From Macropodus opercularis (lineage: Eukaryota; Chordata; Actinopteri; Anabantiformes; Osphronemidae), in NCBI GenBank assembly GCA_030770545.1, contig CM061105.1, forward strand, positions 6,865,001 to 6,929,000: a DNA stretch of 64,000 nucleotides, in the 5' to 3' direction. The notes beneath the pieces are model-generated. The model was not told the DNA's origin, did not search any database, and saw only the letters and a list, made by a program, of their open reading frames with translations. Shown here piece after piece: positions 28,301 through 40,213 of the stretch. The first letter of the stretch is position 1; every line of letters starts with the position of its first letter. Both the position numbers and the translations under genes were made by a program.

Positions 28301-28650
28301 AAGAAAACACACACAAACAACAGCTACTGGGGAATTTGGCTCCATATACTGTATGATGTCCCACATGCCAAACCAAACACTCACACAAACTACAGAGCAG
28401 AGTAGTGTTTTGAAATTAAAAACCCAACTGATCGTTTGAATAAAATAATGACATGAGAACACACGGCTGATGTTCTGTTATATAACCTCATCAGTCTGCC
28501 AATGTAACCAGTTTGTCTGGAATAGATTCCACGGTGCTGGGCCAAATATTCCTGTCAGAGACAAAACCCTGCCAGTTGTTCTGCACACGTAACCTCACAG
28601 TGAGGAAGACCGTGGGAACATGCAAACAGCTGCCGAACGTAAAATAAGAG
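25351..28650. other. Intergenic stretch, no gene seen
   Basis: Between the promoter of the scinderin-like gene and the 3' end of ccdc18. All open frames are short, lack splice-compatible neighbours and resemble no family I know. I see no RNA gene. Confidence 0.6.
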
Positions 28651-28681
28651 AACACTTGAACTTGTTAAAATAAAACTAACT

Positions 28682-28687
28682 TTTATT
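28682..28687 (-). terminator. ccdc18: Candidate poly(A) signal of ccdc18
   Basis: AATAAA on the minus strand, about 400 bp below the ccdc18 stop codon. The interval 28688-29084 would be the 3' UTR. Confidence 0.5.
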
Positions 28688-29084
28688 TCTTTAGTCCAGT
28701 TAGAATAAATAACTATTAGTGGGTAAAATCACACGAAATGCTACATTTATAATAAATAACTTTGCATCATCATTTTTAAACTGGAAAAGGGAAACTGTCT
28801 CAACTGGACCGATAACTTATTATTTGCCTGGCGAACAATAACACAGCTTGAGAGATGCTACAAGGAGTAAACGTCTGCTTGACGGTCACCTAAAATGGAA
28901 AAAACAAAACGCATCAGAGACGCAGCATTTCAGCTGCTAAGGTCTTAGTGAACAACTACGATAACTACTACTATAATGCAAAAAGTAGACGATCGTCCCA
29001 TTAGGACTTAAGATCACAGTTGGATGTATAAATTATTCCATATTGCCATGATTGTTGATGAATGTCCACCAACCGTAGGCGGCG

Positions 29085-32000
29085 TCATGTCTTTGAAAGT
29101 CCTGTGGCGCTCCATAAAGAAGGGTCCTCCTGCATGGCTAACGTCTGATTAACAAACCTCAACATCCCTGTCAGCGAACTCATCTCCATCTCCTGCTCCT
29201 CACCCACCAGAGTGCGCACAGATGCTCTCCTTGACTCACTCATCGACTCGTCTCCCTCCTGCATCGAGCCGTTGGGGTTACGGTCATCTTGTTTGTCCAC
29301 CATGTATGTGAGTGGGTTAAAGGAGAGGTCAGAGGATGCTGTAGACTCCACGCCGCTGAGCCCCTGCCAGCTCTGGTCCACAGTGTCAGGGAAAGGGGAC
29401 ACTGAGGAGGAAGACGACTCCCACGGCTGCTTGCTCAAAGCCTCCCTTAGTGTAGCCTTCAGGCTAGGAGGGAAGTCCAGGGACGACTCAATGCTACTGT
29501 TCTGTAACCAGCTGTGGGACTGGAGACTCTCAGGCAAGTGAGGAGCTGATGTGGGCTGAGCTTGTGTGTGTACTGAGCTGAGGCAAGATGAGTGTGTGTG
29601 TGTGTTGGAGCAGACAGGAGTTCTAGGTTTTTTAGGGGACAAAGTCGTGGAGTGAGCAGAGGAAGAGCGGCCGGAGGAGTGTGGAAGGTTGTGCCCAGCA
29701 GACAGGGAGACACTGTGATTGTACAGATTCTGGAGCTCAGCAGCTCGCTCCAGACTGGAAATCCTGGCCTGGAGACGGGTCACCTCAGACTCCTGCAGAG
29801 AGAACAAATACTGAAAGAAATTCTAAAGAACGTCCGTTCTGCATGTTATGTTGTGCTCACAAATCAAAGTCTACCTTGATGAGCAGGGACTCGGTGGAGG
29901 TCTCCATGGATTTCTCTGAGGCTATGAGCTGAGTCTTGAGCTGGGCAACATGGACTCTGGATTGATTTGACTGGATACTGAGCTCCTCCAGCTGGGCAAG
30001 GAGGTGACTGTTCTGAGTTCTGGCCTGCTCATATAAATTCCTGCTTTGCTCCAGCTGGGCTTTACATTGAAGGAGCTCACTCTGGTTTAGGCCTAACTGC
30101 GTCTCAAGGCGACTGGCCTGGGTGCGGGTCCGATCTAATTCAGCATTAGTCTGCTCCAGCTGGATTTTTGACTGCTCGCACCTGTTGACGCTTTGCTCAA
30201 GCTGGGTTTGGCACTGTTGAAGTTTAGCTGCGAGTTGCTCCTGGGAACATCGCATCGTGGAGGAGATCTGCTCAGAGACTTTGAGGAGCTGGCCTCGAGT
30301 CTGCTGCAGAGAGTCCAGCTAGGGAGAGAGGAAAACAGACAGATGAAGCAAATCTGGTTCAGTTTGAGTAAGCTACAGCAACTATCTTGATTTGCTCTGT
30401 GGGCTGTGACTGAAGCAGCCTTTAGTTAATGTTCTGCATTTGTGTACCTGAGAGCAGAAAGTATGAGCAACATCTAACATGTCGTGAGTTGTGTAGGAAG
30501 CCTAACAGGAATTAGGAACTCACAATGGTGCTGACATTAACAAAGACAAAAGAGGAAAGGAGATCAGTGAGTAGACGAGCGTTTATCACGTAGATGGAAC
30601 AGGACAAATAATTCTACTGAGTCAGTGATGACACATTCTTATGACAACAGGATAATGTAGCGGATTCAAATCACAACCTTGTCACAAACATTGTGAACTG
30701 AATGTAAAGCTTATGTGGTCGTAGACTTTCATCAGTCGCTCTGGCGTCACTCAAAGCCTCCAAACTTAGCTACGGTACCTCTTTGCTGTGCTGCTCCCTC
30801 TCCAGCTCCAGCTCGTGCTCTAAAGAGGAAACCATGCTCTGCAGCCTGGCCTCCGACTGCAGCCAGCGCGTCTCCTTTAGAGCCAGTTCCTCCTCCACAC
30901 CACACAGCTGGACCTCCTGTAGCATCACAGACCACAAATCAGCAGCTAAGCACAAACCACGTGTCTTAATCTGTTCATTAATTTCCCATAAGGCCTTCAA
31001 TAGTGTTTGAGATTTAAGCTACAACACTTCTCTTATTATTTACCTTCTCTTTAGCCTGTAACTTGATGCTGTCCAGTTCCCGGGTCAAAGTCTCACAATG
31101 ATGTTGAGTTTCTTCAAGGTCTTTCATCACAGTGTGAAGTTTCTGCTGAAACATATGCAGCTGCTGTGTGAGCTCCTGGGATTCCTAAACACACACACAT
31201 GCACTCAGCTGGCACACCAAGCTAATGCAGCGTAAAGGGACCAAGCTGAAGCTGACGTAGCTTCTGTTATTTAGAATATATTAAACATTAATGCATTGCT
31301 GTTTTACTTATTATTTGGAGAAAACAAAATGACATCACACAAACAGCTGTGTCGTAAAGGAATGAATATTTTATGATTATTGCTCCCAGTATTCCTACTA
31401 TAGCTGACAAACTGACACGTCAGCATTTCCTCACATATTTGTCCCCTTAATCTCCTCCTGACCTTCTTGTTTCGGTCTGAGAGTTCCCTCTGCGTGTCTT
31501 TCAGCTCTCTATCTCTGGCCTCCAGGCTCTGCTGCAGAGACTCCACCTTCCTCTCCATCTCCTGCTTGTGTTCTTTAATGGCCACATCCAGCTGGCCAAG
31601 CTGACGACATACAAAAATAAGAAACAAAGTCACAATTAAGAGAAAAGCAAAACACACGTGGAACATGATGGGTGTGTGTCGTACCAGCTGTGCTCTCTGT
31701 TGGAGCTCCCCCTGTCTTTCTTTCAGTGCAATGTCCATGTCTAGGACCTCATGGGTCCTTTCCTCCAACTCCCTCTGGGTCTCACTGTGAAGCCACACAC
31801 AGACTTTAGTCATATCATATAAAATGTTGAAGATCAGCATATTATTTTAGTCGTTATTCACTTATTAGTTCAAATGAGGGGCGTATCCTCACCTAAGCTG
31901 GACGGTCAGTTTTTCCACTGAGGCTTGTCGCTCATCTGCAAGGGTCTGAGTTCTCTGCAGAACCCCTCTGAGTTGACGTAGCTGCTCCACAGCATCAACC

Positions 32001-35000
32001 GACTCCCCGCGAACGGCCTGCAGCTGTTCCTCCAGCATCTGAACCCTCTTGACACAGTTGAGTCGGTCTGCTTCACAACGATGAAGCTTCTCCTCCAGGT
32101 CCACAGCTGGGTGGGATGAGAAGACAAAATACATGAATCAATACATCTAAAGACAAGGACCAGTTAAGCAGAGTATGCTCAGTTCTGGTGTCTCAACAAA
32201 AGCTAAATATAAATGAAAATCACAGTGAAACCTTCTGCACTATGAAATTACAGAAGTACACATCATACCAGTGTCACTCTTGCTGTCCAGCTGACTCTTC
32301 ATGTGTTGCAGATTCTCATCCATGCACCTGAGCTGAGAAGTCTTGAGAGAAACATCCCTCCTCAGAAGCTGCAGCTCTGACTCTTTAGACATTAGCTCCC
32401 CTTGGCACTTTGACACCTCAGCTGTGAGATGGCTGCAAAAAATAAAATGTGTAGATGTAATCAATAACATATGCTTTCACACAATAAGCATATCTTATAA
32501 TTTATAAAAAACAAAACAATAGAATGAGTTGAACATAAACATTCACACAACCTTGTTACAGAGCTGTACGTACATGTCAAGTCTGTGTACAAGCGTTCTT
32601 ACCTGACAGACTTGGATAGTTCGTGGTTCTTTTGCTTCATCTCCTGCAGGTTTCTGTCTTTCTCCAGGGCATCCTGCTCTTTGCTCGTCACCTCATCCTG
32701 GAGAGAGACACGGGCTCGTTCGAGCTGCTGCTCCAGAGTCGACACCTGTGTGGACAGAAACAATGTCAGGATCTATTTTTTAAGTAAACAGAAACATGTT
32801 TCATGTGCATGCATGACTTCTGTAGCAAGAAAAAGGAGCAGAAACACCCTGAATAAAAAATACTTCCCCCCCAGGCTATTTTTTACATGTTCCTCTTGTA
32901 TGTTCCTCAAACTTTTGTCTTATCATTGACTCCTTCGCCTAAAGCTTCCTTAAAATGCTCAACCTTTACTAATACAAAAATAAATGCTGAAGGAAACTGA
33001 ACATCTAAATTTGGAATCGTAAAATATTTACATTGAAGCTATGCAAGAGTCAACTTTGTCTCAGAGAAGCTTTGCCAAACTGGAATTGAAATCATTCAGG
33101 TGTGGAATCTGAATGTAAACCTAAGTGGTACTGTTGTTGAATGGTAGAAAGCCTTCAAAGAGCGGAGACAGTCGGCTGATAATGATGGTTTATGCTTTCT
33201 CCTACTATCAGATAAGATTCCACAACACAACAGATGTGTGACACCTGCACATTTACTTTAAAGCCCTTTCCAATGTTTCCGGGAAAACTGTTAACAGTGG
33301 CCACTGCTGATTTCTGCCACAAGCTGCGTTAGTGGCAATACAGTAGAATTTCTGCTTAACATCCTTGTATTTGGAAGAGCTCCAATGTTTTCTGCCCTAC
33401 CTGTTTCTGCAGCTGGCTCTGGCTCTCCTCCAGTTCAGCAACGCGTGCAGTGCTCTCTGTCAGCATGGTCTGCTGCTGCTGCAGAGAGAGCTGCAGCTGC
33501 AGGTTCTGCTCACTGGAGCTCTGACAAACCAGGCTGGTGCTGTGGAGCTTTTCCTGCAGAGAACTCATCTGAAACCAGCATAAGACAAATCTGACAAGGG
33601 AGCTTTGGGACGTCTTACTAACTGTGATGCAAGATGAAGTAAGAGATAAAGACTGAAACATGATCCAACAATAAAGACACAACCTCACCTTCTCATTGTT
33701 CTTCTGGAGCTCATGGTCGTACTTCCTCTGTACTTCCTCCATCTGCTGCAGGTATGTGCCCAGCTCCTCTTTACATGCTGACAGACACGACTGTAGCTCA
33801 CACACCTTATGTACAGACAGAGGCCAAAAATAATGATATCAAGTCTTTATTTGTTTTTATTTTATATATATTTTACATTTATCTGCGGCAAACCTTGGTG
33901 GCAGATTGAGTTGCCTGATCCTTCAAATTCTGCAGCAGCTCCTCGTTGCGTCTCACTAGAGCTTGCTTCTCCTGAAATTAAATCGAAGCTAATTTACACT
34001 GTATAAAGAGTACAGCCTGAAATAGTTTCTAAGACGTGATGGTAATAGAGCTAGTCTCTGCCCAGACCTGCGTAAGTTGGTCCACAGACGCCTGCAGTAG
34101 CAGAGACGTTTCCTGTGCGTTGTCTCGCTCCTGCTGAATTAAAGTCAGCTCATGTTGTATCTCCAGCGCTCGGGACTGAGCCTCTTCTACAGACAACTGC
34201 AGCTGTACACGAGAGAGAAATACCTTATCACGTAATACAACTTTTAAATATGAGATTGTGTTGTTTGACTACAAATTCTCTCCATTACAATACCTATTTG
34301 CAAATTAATTAAAATTAGACTTTGTCACTATACAAAATATGAGTAACAGGTTGGTTTAAACTGAAGGAAGAGAAAATTAAGAACTGTCACCATTTCAATT
34401 CTGTGTTGTTGCTCTGTGCACTGTTGTGATTGGAATTGTTTGCATTTATCCAAAGATTGCTGGTATTCTCTCTGTTTTTTGGTCATCAGTGACTGGTAAT
34501 GCTGAAGAGTGCTGGTCTTCTCCTGTAATTTAATAAAGGATAAAAGCAAATAATTGCAGCCTTGTGATGCCACTAAATCAAAGAGGTGTGTGTGTGTTTG
34601 TTGTACCAGAAGCTGATTCTCCAGGTCAGTGTTCTTCAGTGCGACCTGACTGTAAGCAGACGTCTTTTCCTGTAACTGTTTCTCCAGTGCAGACACACGT
34701 GCACTTTTCCTCTTCAGCTGGGGTAAAGGAAAGAAAGCAACCGGTTTTGAGTACAATGACCAAATACCAAGGCTGGTAACGTAAAATAGCTACCTCTTTC
34801 TCTGTGTCAGTAGCTTGACCGACTTTGTCCAGCAGTTCTGTGTGGAGGCTCTGATAGTGAGAGGCTCTCTGGGCCATGGAGCTCTGCAGGGAAGAGATCT
34901 CCTCCTGGGCTCTGCTCAGACGCTCCTGGAGCCTCTGAACCAGGCAGTTCTGTTTAATTCGCCCAGACTCTGATGACTGCAGCACTTGCAGAAGCTGCTG

Positions 35001-37402
35001 GTAGCCCTCACCTGCAAGCACAGAAGAAGGTAGAAAGCAAACACTGCAATAGATATTTTATACCATATATTAAGGGAAAAGTGCTTTGCTTCCAATGCCT
35101 TTCAAAGCATTACAAGGCAATCTTACATTTATCTATATGTAACAAACGTCTGATCCAGAGAGCACAGATAACATAAAAAGCACTGACTATGCAATAAGTC
35201 AGCAAACATACCAGGCTTAAGCTTCAGAAGATGTGCAGTTCCTGAGTAGTCGACTGGGGGCAACATGCAGGGCCTGGCACAGAGTGGCCCCACAGCATCC
35301 TGAAGTAAAAACAAAAAGATTATTGGACAGAAAACAAAACACCTGCTGTGAAATAGCAGTGTTAACTACGGTGACTTGTTCTAAGCTGCTGCTACGTCAC
35401 TATGAACAAAATTAGTACCTCAAGTGAAATGCTGTGGAAAATGTTTCATGACCATACCAAAAAGCACACAAGCGACAGTGTTAATGAGATCATGCTATGC
35501 TTCTCCACCTCTCGTATATGCAGCAGTGACAGAATGGCCTCCAGGCTGGCCAGCTCCACTTGACTCTGCTGAGCCTCTCTGACGCTCTGGGCCACTCTCT
35601 GCTCTTGGCTCTGGGTCAGACTGCGCAGTTGTTCCAGCTCCCTGTGCACAGAGGCCAGCTCCCTGGACTCTGCCTCCTGCTCCACTAGCTGCAGTTCTAG
35701 ACGTGATACGTGTTGCTTGGCCTCCTTAAGTTGACCCTGGAGGTCAGAGCATTCAGCAGCCGAACACTTAGCCTGCCTCAGCTCCTCCTTCAGCTGGCTA
35801 CAAGACAAAACAAGGTGACCAGTGAAACCAAGTGAACATACTTCTGAAAGCTTTCACAATCCAAAGAGAACTATGCATAACGATACTAATATTTCACACA
35901 TACCTGATCATTTGGTTCTGTTCTGCTTTCTCCCTCTTTAACACAGAGCCCTTCATTTCAAGCTCTTCTTTTTCTCTATCACATTCAATAAGACTTACTT
36001 TTAGTTTGCTCTCACTCTCCATCACCTTAAAACAAAAAAATCACATGTTGGAATCAGTAGGATATTTTTTACATTGCATTATGTGTTATCATATTCAACA
36101 TTTATATAACTAAAATTTTAAGAAAAAGTTTAGTAGACGTACTCTCTGAAGTTTAATGGAAATTTTGGCTTTGTAGTCTTTAAAAGCTTCTTTGAGTTTC
36201 TCTGCATTTTGAAGTGCTTGGTTCCTCTGTTGTTCAGCCCTGTAAGGAACAAGGTAGAATTTTCATTTTTCATTCAATTGGCAAAACTACTACTACAACT
36301 ATTAGAAACTGTAACAGTTCTTAAAATAATTATGCAATTTCAGGATGTAATCACGCGATTTTGTAATTTTGTAACCATGCAAAGGCCAGAAAAATTGGGC
36401 ACCGTTTTCCTAGTGCTATCTTGTTGTCCAGCTCTTCTCTAAGCATATTCAGCTCCTCAGTGAGACTGGCCACCACAATGTCACTGTGAGCTGCTGCTTT
36501 CTCGCTATAGTCGGCCCTCAGCTCTGCTTCCCTGGACAACACAGGCAAGATCAGATCAGTGTATTAACTTCATTAACAGTTTCAGAAAGTCATATTTCTT
36601 TTATGAATACCTGACAGCAGCCCAATGCACACTATATCATTTTAACACCAATCTGCACGTATAAACTGAGGTCATGGGATTACTTTAGTTTTTTGGCCTG
36701 TGCCTCCAACTCGGCTTCAAGCTGATGAGTCCGTTCATACAGGACTGACACGCTGTTTTTAACCCCAACCCTGGGGCGAACCTAAAAGAAGAAACAAGGC
36801 ACACTTTACAGTCTGTACATATTGGACAGTTACACATCTTTTCTTTATACTTAACTTAAAATAAGACAATAGCTAATAAATTATAGTTCTCAGTTTCAAT
36901 ACTGATTTAAGTTGATTCATGTACAATCATTACTGATTGTACTTCTTTTTGGAAAAGGATCCAATTTAATACATTTTACATTTCTAAACATACGCAATCT
37001 AACATTTTATATTAAATAATAACTTTTACAATTATACCTGAGACGTAGAAGTGGCAGATTCATATTGCCTAGCATCCAGGTCACTAATGAGCAGCTCATC
37101 TGTCATGAGACAAGCGTTCTCCTGACGCACACAGCCCACCTTCTTCCTTAATGAAACAGACTCCATCTCTCCTGACCTGGCTTTGGCTGAGGCAGACTAA
37201 AAACAACCACATTTACATCTCTTAGGAATGCCTGTTATGACGACATCTTATTTATGGCTAATAAATGAGAAATCTGTCAATCAATAGAGATTACCTCAGA
37301 GCTAGACGAAGGTGGGCTAAGACGGCCAGCAGCAGCACGTCTCTCTGCTGTCCCACTAAGTGGTCCCTTTTTGCAAGTCTTCTGGCTGGGACATGGGAAC
37401 AT
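29085..37402 (-). CDS. ccdc18: Coiled-coil domain-containing protein 18
   Basis: Long, almost wholly coiled-coil protein reported at centriolar satellites in mammals. Coding exons (minus): 37402-37295, 37196-37038, 36781-36684, 36531-36403, 36239-36143, 36025-35904, 35797-35509, 35299-35212, 35011-34794, 34717-34607, 34522-34391, 34202-34068, 33971-33894, 33805-33689, 33568-33401, 32745-32603, 32432-32269, 32106-31893, 31784-31685, 31600-31463, 31184-31044, 30916-30779, 30318-29875, 29792-29085. They join in frame to 1412 residues; human is about 1454. Matches to human CCDC18 include RQENACLM, GKRAEQQRNQALQNAEKL, KKKSARVS-type repeats and, near the C terminus, VTRLQARISSLERA and SLTGMLRFVNQ. 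Many exons are multiples of three and rich in Q, E and L. The start is the least certain part: MFPCPSQK at 37402 is the most upstream in-frame ATG in this exon; MESVSLRKK in the next exon is the alternative. It lies beside mtf2 as in human. Confidence 0.92.
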
Positions 37403-38200
37403 CGGGAGTCTGTAGATCAGGAGATCAGGAAGCCTATTCCCATGGTTGTGCGCACCATGACTCCTCGAAAACTCAGGGGACCTACGGGATCAAGATTTTA
37501 CGGCCTTTCAAATACTAAACTTGAGGCTGCTGACTGTAATCATTAAGGGTTGGTGGTCCAGTCATGTCAGGCAGTTAGCTCACCTCTCTTTCAGTCCCAC
37601 ACTTCACAAGCTGATCTAAACAACGATTCCTCAAGACGACATTTTCGTATAAAATCTTCCCGTTTTCAAACGTATATTTGTATCAAATGTTGAATGAGTG
37701 CCGAGCTCCAACTAATCAAACTCTTACTGGAGTCATCTCGAAATACTTCGGGCAGCATTCACAACATGAAGGTGGTATAGAAAACTGAAAACACTGAAAC
37801 ACACATGAGTACGCTTTGAAGATTTGTGCCTATAGCGAAGACGGAAAACTAAGTAGTTAGCATAGCTACACTGGCTACATGTAAACAAAGATGATCCTGA
37901 GCTCAACAGGTGCTGAGCTGCCTAATGTTATCGTTATTTTTAAGGCGAGAGCCACAAACCGACCAAACAGATAACGTTTGACAACATACTTTAGCTCTGT
38001 TCTCACTATAAAAACACTTTTTTTAAAAAAACGTACTTCTAGCTGTTCCGTCGTCAGGGTTATAATACAGGGAACCTAGTTTGAAAGATTTGTAAGAAGA
38101 GTTTCCGCCCACTGCGCAGCAACGCGTTTTGTGATTGGACAAGTCGGAGCTGTGTGCAACATGATTGGTAGATGGGTTGTCCGTGACAGTGGCCGCGAAA
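37403..38200 (-). promoter_or_regulatory. ccdc18: ccdc18 5' UTR and promoter
   Basis: A minus-strand acceptor (CCCGTAG|GTCCCC) puts the upper edge of the first coding exon at 37481, and a donor (AGAG|GTGAGC) at 37583 defines an upstream exon starting at 37584. A short upstream reading frame of 13 codons (ATG at 37458-37456, stop at 37417) lies 14 bases before the proposed start. CpG density rises from about 38040 to 38220, the likely promoter. Confidence 0.45.
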
Positions 38201-38461
38201 GACGGCGCGAGCAGTGGAAAACACAGTTTGCTGACGTTAACTGATGGGGCATGTTTACTAAATCGGGGTCGTGTTTGTATGTGTAATATTAATTATATTT
38301 TCGTTTTGGTGACAATAACGCGTTTCTGGTTTCCACAGCCGTCATAACTACGACGCGTTTGACAGACGTTCACAAGTTAACGCGGTCTCAAGCTGATCTG
38401 CAACACCAGCCCAGTCAAACTACAGCAACTGAAGCGACAACACCACTTCAAAATATCAGCT

Positions 38462-38467
38462 TTTATT
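38462..38467 (-). terminator. mtf2: Candidate poly(A) signal of mtf2
   Basis: AATAAA on the minus strand, about 1.7 kb below the mtf2 stop codon. The gene-free interval 38468-40213 is most simply read as a long mtf2 3' UTR; it is A+T-rich and has no coding signal. Confidence 0.45.
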
Positions 38468-40213
38468 TTTCCTTTAACAAAACAGCTTCAGAAGTAACAT
38501 GTCACCGATGTATAAAAAGGTAATTAGAAGAATCTCAAAAGACAAAGCAAACATTACATGTGTGTTCTTTGGCTGCACGGCCTGTTGAAGTCAGTGGGAT
38601 CAACATGTCGACGAAGACCTCAAGCAACAGAGGAGACGTTGCCCCTCGCTTCACTAGAAGAGGTATTAATGTCACTGTCTTTTGAACGTCCACGCCAACT
38701 GAACCTTCGCCTCTTGGGCTGACATCCAGCGTATTCACCTTCCAGTGACTGTTTAAACAAGCAGTAAAAATGGACCACAAATTATTTTGCTCACAGAAAA
38801 ACAAAAACATACATGTTTGCGAGGTCCAGTTGTCCAAAGCAATACGACAAATGGAGGAGCACATATACAAATACTGACCTAAAACACTGAGTAAATGACA
38901 TGTCTAGCTGCAAATGCTGGACTATGCAATACAGTGAAGTTTGGGGCATGTCCTGAGCATGTACACTATGAAGTGAACTTGACTGTAAAAGCAAAATCCA
39001 GTTGAACGTTTCTTTGCACCTGTCATGTAAAAACTGTACGCCTGAGTCAATTAATCATCATTATGTTGAAATTCTCAAGCTGTATGGCTCCATTTTAAAA
39101 CTTTACAATACATTTTAATAGGACCATTTGCATACGCAGCCCACAACGCTAAAATCATATCATATGCTGGCTATGGAAAACTGGGTATACATTCCTTTTG
39201 TGCCGCACTTTACTTTTTTGAATAACTACTAAAAGAAATACAAACTAAAGAGGTCCTTTCAGAGAACAGTCACCAATTTTTGTGTTTCAACAAAGACACT
39301 GAAAATTCTTGAGGATCTTTGTTTTTTTCCTCCTCAGATGCAAGATTCTGGACATTTAGTTCCTTCGCATGTGTTGGCACTGAAGGGCTGAAAAATCTCA
39401 AATCAAGTGTTTAATGACTGGCTAACAGATAAATTAATTTGTGCAATCAAAACAAATCAGAGGAATCTGCCCTGTAGAACGGAAAAAGACAACATACAAG
39501 TAGAAAGATAATAAATGTAGTATAATTCTATATAAAATAAACTTTGCAGCAGCACATCTCTTGTTTCGAGCTCCTCCTAAACTGCTCACAAATGAGCACA
39601 CTTTTATAACAGAACTGAAGGATGTCTGCCCACGGCAACAAGAGATACTTGCAGCTGGGACTAGAAAAGTAAATGTTAAACAACTGTTATCCCAACAAGC
39701 ATGTCCTCTTCCTCTTCTCCTCCAGAATTCACAATCCAAATGACTGACCAACTACATTCTGTCAACCAGCTTACAGTTTTACACTTAATTGGTCTTGAAA
39801 TGAACGCATATCATGATGAAAATAAAAAGCACAATAACGGTCCACTGAAAGCCTACAGTTGCAGTGCACTGATGAATTATTTGCTCCTAAATAAAGGGGA
39901 GGTTTTGTAGACCTTCATAATGGATAACCAAAAGGTAAAAGTAGAATGACACCTATGACGTGGTTTAATGACAATGCATTGTCTCATCAATGATCTGCAG
40001 TCCTTTAAAACACAAGGAAAATACATGTTTAAATGTGCTATAGTCAACAAAACCAGTGGGCTTTACAATACGCTTAACAGGCAAAACTTGCTCCTATCTA
40101 AACTAAGGCATATAGTTAATGCTCTGGGTAGAGGCAGTGTACACGTCCTCAACACAGCCACAAACATTTTGTAGTTGCTGGTTAAGTTTGAAATGATGAT
40201 GACCATGACAAGT

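Noticed and set aside
37404..40213. Possible tmed5 exons between ccdc18 and mtf2
   Set aside because: Read on both strands; nothing resembling the GOLD domain or the p24 C-terminal membrane segment and tail was seen.
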